Positions 1 to 8,368 of a DNA stretch of 64,000 nt are shown piece by piece. How positions within the stretch are numbered: position 1 is the stretch's first letter; each line of letters begins with the position of its first letter. The stretch is from JABWBD01 sp040768665 (GTDB taxonomy: Bacteria > Planctomycetota > Planctomycetia > Pirellulales > Thermoguttaceae): NCBI GenBank assembly GCA_040768665.1, contig JAXGMN010000013.1, positions 124,001-188,000 of the forward strand. Direction: 5' to 3'. The notes under the pieces were generated by a model, which did no database searches, was not told where the DNA came from, and saw only the letters and a program-made list of their open reading frames with translations. Position numbers and translations under genes: made by a program.

Positions 1-2765
1 ACCGACGAGATGCGAGAGCAACAGTTGGCACACCGCCGGAGGATCCAGGCGAGCGGGTGCAAGTGGGAGGAGTTTTCGTCGGTTGATGAGTTAAAACTGA
101 AAATTGCCACCCTGGCCATTCCTGGATCCCGGCAAACGGAAAACATGCCGTGTCGCATCGTGCATCCCCCCGCAGCGCCAGCCTATTTTGCGGGACGGGA
201 TATCGAACTCGACCAACTGTGCACCGCGCTGGAAGGTGGAAGTAACTGTGTCGTGGTTGTCGTTGGTCCCGGAGGGCAAGGCAAGACGACACTTGTGAGA
301 GAGTGGTGGCGGAAGCATCGTGAGCCGGACGATGTCATCGGGCACTTCGCCGCTGGTTTCTGGTGCAGTCCCTACGTTGGCGGGTACACCTTCGATGCCT
401 TCTTGGACGACCTGCTTGAATATCTCACTCAAGGCGAATTCGACAAGCGCGCCTGTCCAGAGACCAACACTCGAATCCGAATGGCCCTCAGACAACTACA
501 AGAGCGCTCATGCCTGGTCGTGATCGACGGAATCGAACGATGGCTCCGCGGCTGGAACGTCGGCTCTGCGCGAAATGACGGGGCAACCGAGGCGGAACAG
601 CGGAAGGGGCATTTCCCGGGAGTGGACGAATTCTTGACGCAGGCCGCCGGGATTGAAAACCGCACGCGTCTCGTGCTGCCCACCCGAGCACTGCCGGCCG
701 TCCTCGATCACGTGGCCTGCACACTGGTGCCCGTCTATGAACAGGATCGAAGGAGAATCGTCACGTTGCAGGGCCTGAGTCGTGCCGCCGCCGTGAACCT
801 CTTGGAGCAGGTCGGCGTGCAAGGGACGCCAGGCGAGTTGACTGCCCTGGCCGATAAGTACGACCGGCATCCTCTGGCGCTGAACGTGTTGGGCCGCTTG
901 TTGGTGCACGCCTACGGGGGACGGATAGTCGAATCATCACGTCCCCTGGTCTTGGATCCGAAGGATCGACTTTTCGAGCTCTTCAAGATAACCCGCGAGC
1001 ACTTGCCAGGACGTGACCGCGCGGAGCGGTTTCTGCACGTCGCCTCGCTCTGCCTGGACAACGCGTGCCTGCCCGTCCTGGCAGCCGGGTTGGACGAGGC
1101 GGCTCCCACCGCTCCAGGACACCCTGGACTCGCTGCTGGGAGATGGCCACTATGCTCGATGACTGGCAGTTGGTCTTCTGGGACGGCACGGCACAAGTCG
1201 TGCGGCTGCACCCTTTGACCAAGGAATACTTCGCTGGCGAATGTCCCGACCAGCCGAGGGTCCATGCAAGGCTGGCTGGCTACTACGTGCGGCAGCCGCT
1301 GATGGAAAGGGTCACGAGCATGGACCATGTGTCTGCCCGTGTGCTTGCCATCGAGCACGCGCTTTGCTCCGGGGATCCCGAGGCGAGCGCGGCGGCGGTC
1401 GCGGTGTTTTTCGGTCCGGTTGGGCGAGACTACACCTTCAGCGAATGGTTGAGCGCCTTTGGGCATTTGAAGGCCGGCATCCGAATCGCCGATCGCTTGG
1501 CGGCTGCAGTGTCGGGCGTCGCTCGAGGCGAATTGCTAAGTGTGCAGGCAGCGATGCTGCGGCAATTGGGAAAGCTCAGCGAGGCTACGGAGCGGGCAAG
1601 GGAGGCGGTGGCTGTTCTCGATGATGGCCGCCGGCCAGCCTCCGAGGCGGAGCAAGCCGCCAGGGCGGGAGCGCAGATGAACTTGGGAAACATCTATTAT
1701 CAGGCACGGCGATATCGCGAAGCCATGGAAAGCTACAACAGGACTATTGAGCTTCTCCGCCGTCCTCGGCCACGCAGTGGGGCCCTGCTCTCCCAGCTTG
1801 CTGCCGCACTGCAAAACCGCGGCAACTGTTTGACCAATCGGGGCTATTTGGAGCGAGGGCTCACGGATTACTGCCGGTCGATTGAAATCTACCAGCGACT
1901 AATGCATCAAGGGCACGACGAAGTGCGGCGTGATCTCTTGACGGCGCTGGCTTGCCGCGCCGATGCCCACGCAGACGGCCGAGACTATCCCAAAGCGTTT
2001 CGGCAGATCGACCGTGTGATTGCGGAGCTACTTGCGTTGATCCGGTCGGGCCGGGAAGAACTGTGGCCGCAACTGATTAATGTACGCATTTCGAGAGGAG
2101 GTGCTCTCACGGACTCAGGCCGGCCCGAAGAAGCGCTGGCCGAGTTCGACCAAGTGCTCCCGTGGTTGGAGAAGCTCGTCGCGTCGGGGCGGAAGGAACT
2201 GGAACCCCTGCGAGGGTTGGTCTTCATGGGACGGGCGCTGGCCCGAGTGACGGCACGACAGCACACGGCGGCAAGACCCGATGCGGGGCGCGCGGTGGAA
2301 GTATTCCAAGGGCTGCTGGATAAAGGCCACCTCGATGTTTCCGGTTGGCTGGCTCACTCCTTGCTGATACGTGCGGAAGCCGCTTATCCGGAGGAGGCAG
2401 TTGCCTCTGCAACGGATCGGCAACGAGGCGTTGAATTGGCCCGACAACGGATCGACGAGTTGGACAACCTGCGGATGGGCGGCATCCTCTGCCGGAGACT
2501 GGTATCGCTGGCGATCTTGATGTTGCCTCTTCGACCGAAGGACGCGGTTGATGTTCTGGACGGCGCCCTTGCGGAAATCGAACGGATACTTCGCCTAAGC
2601 GACCCGCCCACGATAATGAAGATCGAAGCGCGCGAGGCGATCAGTCGGTTGAAGACGGTCGAGGGGGAACTCAGGGCGGCTGGCTGGGACACTTCCCGAC
2701 TCCGTCATCTGAGCGAATTGACGTTGCCCCCTATGTTGCGTATAATCCGCCGTTGGTGGACATAG
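1..2765 (+). pseudogene. DUF4062/NB-ARC/TPR STAND ATPase (NLR-like), 5'-truncated by the window and frameshifted twice
   Basis: The reading frame is open from base 1. Its first ~40 residues (GCKWEEFSSVDEL) resemble the end of a DUF4062 domain. An NB-ARC-type NTPase follows with P-loop GPGGQGKTT and a Walker B-like CLVVIDGIERW. The first frame then runs out at 1218. The family-like sequence continues as LQDTLDSLLGDGHYAR in the second frame (about 1113-1160) and as DDWQLVFWDGTAQVVRLHP in the third frame, which stays open to 2765. The rest is helical and TPR-like, e.g. NLGNIYYQARRYREAMESYN. Two shifts within ~70 bp suggest a decayed gene or local sequence errors. STAND proteins of this build are often signalling or anti-phage sensors; the role here is inferred only. 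The gene lies 53 bp before the SHD1 gene and is probably co-transcribed with it. Confidence 0.75.
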
Positions 2766-2818
2766 ACGCCGCAACGTGGCGCGGCTGAGCTTAAGAAAGC
2801 GGACTGGGAGGGTTTGTC

Positions 2819-4165
2819 ATGGGCGACGTGGGCATCGTCTTGATGGCACACTTGTTGGGCGCAGCAGGTGTGCTTGCTATTGCTTTGGGCCGCGCATTGC
2901 TTGCCCAGTGCCGTTTCGGACTCGACACGCCCCTGCCCGTCTCTCGGGCGCCGACCAGAGATGACGCCGACAATGGTCCAGCCAACTGTCAGGATTATGC
3001 GGGACCGACGATCGCGTTCGAGTTGCGAGAGTCCGGGCGTGTGGACCATACGCGGGATCATATGGGGCCCAGATGGACCGATCTCAACTATCCAGTTCTC
3101 CATCCGAAATCGACGCCGTCCAAATTCGATTACACACCGTCTTCGTACACCCCTCCAAGACCGGAGGCAAGCCAATCCGAATCCCGGTCCCCTACCCAGG
3201 CGAAGGCGGCCCAGAATAGCTCGTGGACGTCGGCGAGCACAGGAGCGAGTCAGGCCGATTCGCAGGCGGCCTCGGGACTGCAGAGAGCCTCTGGTATCCT
3301 GGCTTGGATCATCGCGAGTATGCTCGGCATTACTGTGGTGGTCGGTGGCCTGTTGGCGTGGTTTAGTAGCAAACCTTCCCACACTCCGGATTCTGGGGCG
3401 GCAACGAAATCCTTGGTTCACGTGACTCTCAAGCGCCAGCCGCCGACGTCGACGCCGGAAATCACCGAACCGCGCACGGTGTCGACGGACACTGCGAACG
3501 CACACCGTACGGTTGCAAACACGTCCGCCACTGAGAGCCGGGGGGCTTCAACCGGGGAGGAAACCGACATGGAGGGCCCTTTCGGCAGTCAATCTGAGGG
3601 CGGGCCCCCCGCAGCAGTCGCCGTGAGCGACAATGCCCCTCAGGCATCTTCCCGTTCTGACGAGCCAACAGAACCTGTCGAGACAGCCGTCGATCACTTC
3701 GCCCGTTCAACCAAGGAAGAACGACGCACATGGACCGATACGGCAGGCCGCACCGTGCAAGCGGCCTGTCTTGGTTTGGATAATAACACGGTAGTGCTCT
3801 CCGTTGGAGACCGTCTGTACCAAATTCGTTTGGAGCGACTCAGCCGGGAGGACCTCATTTACCTTGTGAGTCGCGCCGCGGCATCCGCTCTCACGGATAG
3901 GCATGGTAAACAACTCGCCGTGCGAACATGGACGGATAGCACCGGCGAGTTCCGGACTCAGGCGGTCCTGATTTCCGTCACGCCGAGTAGTGTTCGCCTG
4001 TTGCAGAGCGATGGGCGTCTGCTCGTCGTTCTCCAAGATCGGCTAAGCGAGGAAGATCAGTTGTTCCTTAGGCTTAGAGGCCCTGACAAAACGCCTGCCG
4101 AGCAGGTGCCAGCAGTCCGGCTGCCATCATCAACTCCCATGCCCGAGTTACCGCGGCCCGATTGA
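2819..4165 (+). CDS. Membrane protein with two C-terminal SHD1 domains
   Basis: A 448-residue protein with a good GGGAGG ribosome site 7 bp before the ATG. It has a hydrophobic N-terminal segment (about residues 4-28), a long Pro/Ser/Thr-rich region, and a second transmembrane helix at about 161-185 (IASMLGITVVVGGLLAWF). Two C-terminal repeats, near residues 302-350 and 368-418, each start with RTWTD and end in LS(R/E)EDxxxL. This is the SLA1-homology (SHD1) pattern common in planctomycete proteins and thought to bind proteins or peptides. The last ~29 residues, from about GPDKTPAEQ, are read out of a repeat element (4077-4208), so the ancestral stop was probably different. It follows the NB-ARC gene closely, which suggests a partner or membrane anchor role (inference). 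Confidence 0.72.
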   Translation: MGDVGIVLMAHLLGAAGVLAIALGRALLAQCRFGLDTPLPVSRAPTRDDADNGPANCQDYAGPTIAFELRESGRVDHTRDHMGPRWTDLNYPVLHPKSTPSKFDYTPSSYTPPRPEASQSESRSPTQAKAAQNSSWTSASTGASQADSQAASGLQRASGILAWIIASMLGITVVVGGLLAWFSSKPSHTPDSGAATKSLVHVTLKRQPPTSTPEITEPRTVSTDTANAHRTVANTSATESRGASTGEETDMEGPFGSQSEGGPPAAVAVSDNAPQASSRSDEPTEPVETAVDHFARSTKEERRTWTDTAGRTVQAACLGLDNNTVVLSVGDRLYQIRLERLSREDLIYLVSRAAASALTDRHGKQLAVRTWTDSTGEFRTQAVLISVTPSSVRLLQSDGRLLVVLQDRLSEEDQLFLRLRGPDKTPAEQVPAVRLPSSTPMPELPRPD

Positions 4166-4208
4166 GAGCAGCCGGGCTGCTTACAAACCACAGTTTTGTT
4201 AGGGCCTC
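4077..4208 (+). mobile_element. 132-bp MITE-like element, copy 1 (TIR AGGCCCTAACAAAAC)
   Basis: The ends are imperfect inverted repeats: GAGGCCCTGACAAAAC on the left and GTTTTGTTAGGGCCTC on the right. The interior contains CAGCCGGGCTGCT hairpin sequence. A second copy of nearly the same length lies at 16679-16809. No transposase is encoded. The left half supplies the final codons and stop of the SHD1 gene. Confidence 0.75.
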
Positions 4209-4498
4209 TCATTGACTTTGTCGCTCATCAAAACTGGCCCGCGCCTGGTGGACGGAAAAGGCTTGATTGGCGGGATGCAGCGGCTGCACGGGTTACAGCA
4301 GAGGATGGTCTCCCAGGTGCCCGGAGAAGGTGCTCCGTCAATCAAGCTGGTCTTGGGGGTCTCTTGGAAGGCAAGGCCCTTCTCTCCGGGACTGCGGGCA
4401 AGGCCGGATGGCCGCCCGAACGTAATCCCGAAGAGGGCTGTCTGCTGGAGTCGGACCGCACGAGGTGGTGCTGTTGGCGCAATCGCCGGGCAGCGTGG
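4209..4498. other. Gap between convergent genes, nothing recognised
   Basis: About 290 bp between the repeat element and the stop of the gspF-like gene. Open frames exist on both strands but none has a ribosome site or a recognisable protein family. No clear terminator hairpin was seen apart from the neighbouring repeat element. Confidence 0.4.
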
Positions 4499-5701
4499 TC
4501 ACGGCTGCTTGCTCAGCGTGAAGATCGGCAGCAGAAGGGCCAGTCCGATGCCTCCGACCACGACCCCCATGACGCTGATCATGATCGGTTCGATCATGCT
4601 CGTGGCCGTCTTCAAGGCGGTTTCCACTTCCTGATCGTAATACGTGCTGACGCGTTCCAGGACATAGTCGAGGCGGGCGGTCTCTTCACCGCACGCGATC
4701 ATTTGAACCAGCACCCGCGGGAACAGAGGATTGCCTTCCAATACCTCGCAGATCCGCTTGCCGCCGGTTACTTGATCGCGGACTTCCTGCCAGAGCTTCT
4801 CGTAGTAGTAGTTGCCCGAGACTTCACCGCAGAGCTTGATCGCCTCGAGCACGGGCACGCCGCTGGCCAGCATGGTGCCGAGGGTGCGTATTCCGCGACT
4901 GATCGTCACCTTCCGGAAAGTCGGGCCGACGATGGGAAGGTTGATCTTGAGCCAGTCGAGGAAGCGGCGACCGGGATCGGTACGCCTGCCGATGAAGTAG
5001 CTGGCGAGCACGGCGGCAGCACCGGCGAGCCAGAGATACCAGTGCTCGACAATGAGATCCGATATCCCCATCATGATCAAAGTCGGCTTGGGAATCTGTG
5101 CCCCCTTCGACTTGAACATCGGGGTGAACTTCGGCAGGATATAGGTCAGAAGGAAAACGGTCACCGCGACGGCCAGCACCATCATCACCGCCGGATAGGC
5201 CATCGCGGCGCGGACCTTGCCGCGGGTTTCCACCTCTTTTCGGAGGTAGGTCGCGATGCGATCCAGCATCGCTCCTAGCGATCCGGTGGCCTCACTCGCC
5301 CGGATCAGCGAGACATACGTCTTATCAAAATACTTTGGATGCCGAGCCAACGCCGACGAGAAATCCTCGCCTCCTTCGACCGCCTCCTTCAACTCATTGA
5401 GCACCTTGCGGAGCGTCGGGTTTTGCTCCTGCTCGACGATGCCCGCCAGCGCCGCGGAGAGCGTGATTCCCGTGTCGACCATAATGGCCAATTGGCTCGT
5501 GGCGTAGATCAGGTCGGCCTTGGAGACCCGCGCCGGAAACAGTGGCTGCTCCGCTTCGGCCTCTTCGAGTTCGAGCACCTGAAAGCCGTCGCGGCGAAGC
5601 TGCTGCCCGGCCTCGGAGAGCGTTGCCGCCTGGACCGTCCCCTCGAGGACTTTGCCCAGCGGGTCGCGAACGCGGTATTGGTACGAGATCTCATTAGTCA
5701 T
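4499..5701 (-). CDS. gspF: Type II secretion/type IV pilus inner-membrane platform protein, GspF/PilC family
   Basis: A 400-residue protein, the usual family length. It has the short N-terminal region seen in the family (YQYRVRDPLGKVLEGTV), then two T2SSF repeats, about residues 70-195 and 270-395. Typical sequences are FSSALARHPKYFD and RVLVQMIACGEETARLD, and three hydrophobic helices follow the family layout (e.g. AMAYPAVMMVLAVAVTVFLL). GspF is the cytoplasmic-membrane platform that couples the GspE motor to the pseudopilus. It is the last gene of the minus-strand locus, 51 bp after gspE. Its ATG sits inside a 7-bp tandem repeat and has no obvious ribosome site, so the start is less certain than the identity. 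Confidence 0.93.
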   Translation of the reverse strand: MTNEISYQYRVRDPLGKVLEGTVQAATLSEAGQQLRRDGFQVLELEEAEAEQPLFPARVSKADLIYATSQLAIMVDTGITLSAALAGIVEQEQNPTLRKVLNELKEAVEGGEDFSSALARHPKYFDKTYVSLIRASEATGSLGAMLDRIATYLRKEVETRGKVRAAMAYPAVMMVLAVAVTVFLLTYILPKFTPMFKSKGAQIPKPTLIMMGISDLIVEHWYLWLAGAAAVLASYFIGRRTDPGRRFLDWLKINLPIVGPTFRKVTISRGIRTLGTMLASGVPVLEAIKLCGEVSGNYYYEKLWQEVRDQVTGGKRICEVLEGNPLFPRVLVQMIACGEETARLDYVLERVSTYYDQEVETALKTATSMIEPIMISVMGVVVGGIGLALLLPIFTLSKQP

Positions 5702-5739
5702 TCGTCATTGGTCATTCGTCATTGGTCATTGGTCATTAG
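5693..5739. repeat. 7-bp tandem repeat (ATTSGTC)n over the gspF start
   Basis: Six full units and a partial one (ATTAGTC, ATTCGTC, ATTGGTC, ATTCGTC, ATTGGTC, ATTGGTC, ATTAG). On the minus strand each unit contains an ATG. Because 7 is not a multiple of 3, successive ATGs fall in different frames. Confidence 0.9.
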
Positions 5740-5752
5740 CAATCACCCACGA

Positions 5753-7477
5753 TCAAGTGCTGAGTATCGTTGCGTCTCCGGCAATCTGCAGAACCTCTTC
5801 GATGGTGGTGATTCCCTCGCGAACCTTGCGGAAACCGTCCTGGTAAAGCTGGACCATGCCGTGCCGAAGAGCGATGCGGCGGAGGTTGCCGATGCTCGGG
5901 TCGGACACAATGGCGTCGCGAAGTTCGTCGTCGATGGTCAAGAGTTCGTGGATCCCGATGCGCCCCCGATACCCGGTGTTGCGGCAGCCTCGGCATCCCA
6001 CGCCGCGGTAGAAGACATCGAACTGGCAGTCCATCTTCTCAAGGGCTTTGCGAAGCGTGCGAGGCGGTTCGTAGGTTTCGCGGCACTTGGAGCACACGCG
6101 CCGGACCAGCCGCTGTGCAAGGACCATGTTCAAGGCTGCCCCGATCAGGTAGGGTTCCACGCCCATGTTGATCAGCCGCGTGATCGCCGAGCAGGCATCG
6201 TTCGTGTGCAAAGTACTGAACACGAGATGCCCGGTGAGGGCCGCCTGGATCGCCGTCCGGGCTGTCTCCTCATCGCGGATCTCACCGACCATGATGACAT
6301 CCGGATCCTGCCGCAGCAGTGTTCGCAGCGCGCGAGAGAAAGTCAGCCCGATCTTCTCCTGAACCTGAAACTGGTTGATCAGCGGCAGGTGGTACTCGAT
6401 GGGATCTTCGACCGTGCAGACATTGTTCTCCATCGAACTGATCGAGTTCAACGCTCCATAGAGCGTTGTCGACTTGCCGCTTCCCGTCGGACCGGTGGCC
6501 AGGATGATCCCGTTCGGCGCGAGGATGCACTGGTGAAACTTCGCCAAAACATCCTCCGCGAAGCCGAGGTCCTCCAGGTTGAGCGAGACGCTGCGCGTAT
6601 CGAGTACCCGGATCACGGTCTTCTCACCGCGAGTCGTGGGAAAGGTGCTTACGCGGAGATCGATCTTTCGGCCTTCCAGAAGCACGTGCACGCGCCCGTC
6701 TTGCGGCAGACGCCGTTCGCTGATATCCAGCGCCGCCATGATCTTGATGCGGCTTGTTACCGCGTTCAGCAGATGCTGCGGCACCTCGAGAGCCTTGTGC
6801 AAACGGCCGTCGATCCGGTAGCGGATCCGCAGGCACCGCTCCGCCGGTTCGATATGAATATCGCTGGCGCCCTCACGGACGGCATTGAAGACGATGTAGT
6901 TCACCAGCCTGATCACGGGCGACTGACCGGCGATCTCCTCGACGTCTCCGATGTCCTCGATTGCTTCCTCGATGAGCGTCACGTCCGCCGCGTCGGAGTC
7001 TTCGATGATATCGTCGATGACGAAGACCTTGGAGTTCGGCAGCGACGTGATCATCCGGCGAATGTCTTTAGACGTGGCCGCGACGATCTGGACCTCGAGG
7101 TTGGCCAGGCTGCGAATCTCGTCGATCAGGAAGAGATTGGCCGGCTCGGAGACGGCGACGGTGAGCACGCCGCGGACCACGAACAACGGCAGAACGAGAT
7201 TCTGTTCGATGTACTCGCGAGGGAGCACGTCGACGACCTTGGGATCGACCAGCCGGGCTTCGAGCTTGGCGTACGGAACGCCGTATTCGACGGCCAGGCA
7301 TTCGACCACATGGTCTTCGCTGCAGTACCCCTGTTCGACCACGATCTCGCCCAGCAGCTTGTTGCGTCCTCCCTGCCGCTGGCGCTGGAGCGCCTGCCCG
7401 AGTTGCTCCTCGGTAAGATAACCCTTCTGCACCAGAAGGTCGCCTAGGCGTCGAGGGAATTGAACGGCGGTGGCCAT
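5753..7477 (-). CDS. gspE: Type II secretion/type IV pilus assembly ATPase, GspE/PilB family
   Basis: A 574-residue hexameric motor ATPase. The N-terminus is a MshEN/T2SSE-N domain (RLGDLLVQKGYLTEEQLGQAL), with a second copy-like helical stretch. The core has Walker A GPTGSGKSTTLY near residue 330, an Asp box rich in D and E, Walker B (DPDVIMVGEIRDEETA) and the His box TGHLVFSTLHTNDA. A tetracysteine zinc motif lies at about residues 463-497 (CSKC and GCRGC). It powers pseudopilus assembly through GspF. Ribosome site AGGGGAA lies 7 bp before the ATG. The STAS gene ends just upstream at 7490, so it is probably co-transcribed. Confidence 0.95.
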   Translation of the reverse strand: MATAVQFPRRLGDLLVQKGYLTEEQLGQALQRQRQGGRNKLLGEIVVEQGYCSEDHVVECLAVEYGVPYAKLEARLVDPKVVDVLPREYIEQNLVLPLFVVRGVLTVAVSEPANLFLIDEIRSLANLEVQIVAATSKDIRRMITSLPNSKVFVIDDIIEDSDAADVTLIEEAIEDIGDVEEIAGQSPVIRLVNYIVFNAVREGASDIHIEPAERCLRIRYRIDGRLHKALEVPQHLLNAVTSRIKIMAALDISERRLPQDGRVHVLLEGRKIDLRVSTFPTTRGEKTVIRVLDTRSVSLNLEDLGFAEDVLAKFHQCILAPNGIILATGPTGSGKSTTLYGALNSISSMENNVCTVEDPIEYHLPLINQFQVQEKIGLTFSRALRTLLRQDPDVIMVGEIRDEETARTAIQAALTGHLVFSTLHTNDACSAITRLINMGVEPYLIGAALNMVLAQRLVRRVCSKCRETYEPPRTLRKALEKMDCQFDVFYRGVGCRGCRNTGYRGRIGIHELLTIDDELRDAIVSDPSIGNLRRIALRHGMVQLYQDGFRKVREGITTIEEVLQIAGDATILST

Positions 7478-7489
7478 GAAAGAATTCCC

Positions 7490-7816
7490 CTAACGAAAGC
7501 TCTTGACGGCATCGACGACGCTACGAAAAACTTCCAGTTGCTGATCGAGGCGGGTAATTTCGAGAATCTTGCGGTTGGCCGGATTGCTCGCGGCGATCTT
7601 CAGCCGGCCGCTTTCCTCGCGGAGCAGGTCTCGAGCATCCAGCAGGGCCGAGAGTGCACTGCTGTCGAGCATTTCCGTTCCATCGAGATCGACGACCACG
7701 TTGCGACGGTCCAGGTGTGCCAGGTAGGAACCGAGCTGTTCGGTCTGCTCCAGCGCGAATTCGTCGGGGGTGTGCACAACGACCACATCGCCGAAGATTT
7801 CCGAGGGAAGGTTCAT
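7490..7816 (-). CDS. STAS-domain protein (anti-sigma factor antagonist-like)
   Basis: A 108-residue single-domain protein matching the SpoIIAA/RsbV-like STAS fold. The hallmark is VVDLDGTEMLDSSALSALL, where the first Ser after Asp is the position phosphorylated in family members. Such proteins relay partner-switching signals by binding an HPK-type kinase or anti-sigma factor. No RsbW-like kinase is nearby, but the gene lies between a response regulator and gspE. Control of the secretion machine by this module is an inference from position. Confidence 0.85.
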   Translation of the reverse strand: MNLPSEIFGDVVVVHTPDEFALEQTEQLGSYLAHLDRRNVVVDLDGTEMLDSSALSALLDARDLLREESGRLKIAASNPANRKILEITRLDQQLEVFRSVVDAVKSFR

Positions 7817-7893
7817 GACGGCATTCGGCTCTGGTTAAGGGGGGGCGACGGCAAACTCATTGACGGGCCATCACGGGCCACGAAACGCCCCGC

Positions 7894-8316
7894 CTACACC
7901 GCGGCTTCCTCCAGGCATTGGCGGGATTTCGTTGAACGAAGATCTTCGCCGCCCAGCGTTCGATTGACGATCTCCAGCAGTTCGCGCGGACTGAACGGCT
8001 TGGCAATCAACGCGGCCACATTCCACTGCGACAGAAGCTCGTTGGAGTTCAACTCATATCCCTTGGCAGTGAGCATCAGGATCGGCAAGTGACGCGTGGC
8101 GGGATCCTCGCGGATCCGCCGCACAAGACCGAGGCCGTCGAGCCGGGGCATCTGGCAATCGGTAATCACGATGTCCGGAAGCGATTCCCCGATCATCTCC
8201 CATCCTTCCTGCCCGTCGCCGGCGATGCGGACGTCGTACCCGGCGCGCTTCAGCTTGAATTCCGCAGCGCGAAGGATGTGGATTTCGTCGTCGCACAGCA
8301 ATACACGCTTGTCCAT
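7894..8316 (-). CDS. Single-domain response regulator (CheY-like)
   Basis: A 140-residue receiver domain with no output domain. Acidic pair DDE is near the N-terminus, the phospho-acceptor Asp lies in IVITDCQMPRLDG, the Thr/Lys region includes ILMLTAKG, and a conserved Lys follows (ALIAKPFSPREL). A short Arg/Glu-rich tail follows. It lies between the histidine kinase and the STAS gene on the same strand, with 52 and 77 bp gaps, so it is the likely cognate of that kinase. Without an output domain it must act through protein contacts, perhaps with the STAS protein or GspE (inference). Confidence 0.92.
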   Translation of the reverse strand: MDKRVLLCDDEIHILRAAEFKLKRAGYDVRIAGDGQEGWEMIGESLPDIVITDCQMPRLDGLGLVRRIREDPATRHLPILMLTAKGYELNSNELLSQWNVAALIAKPFSPRELLEIVNRTLGGEDLRSTKSRQCLEEAAV

Positions 8317-8368
8317 TTCAATATGCCAAACTGGTTAGAAATCCTGGTCCTGGAACCGCTCGCGGCGG

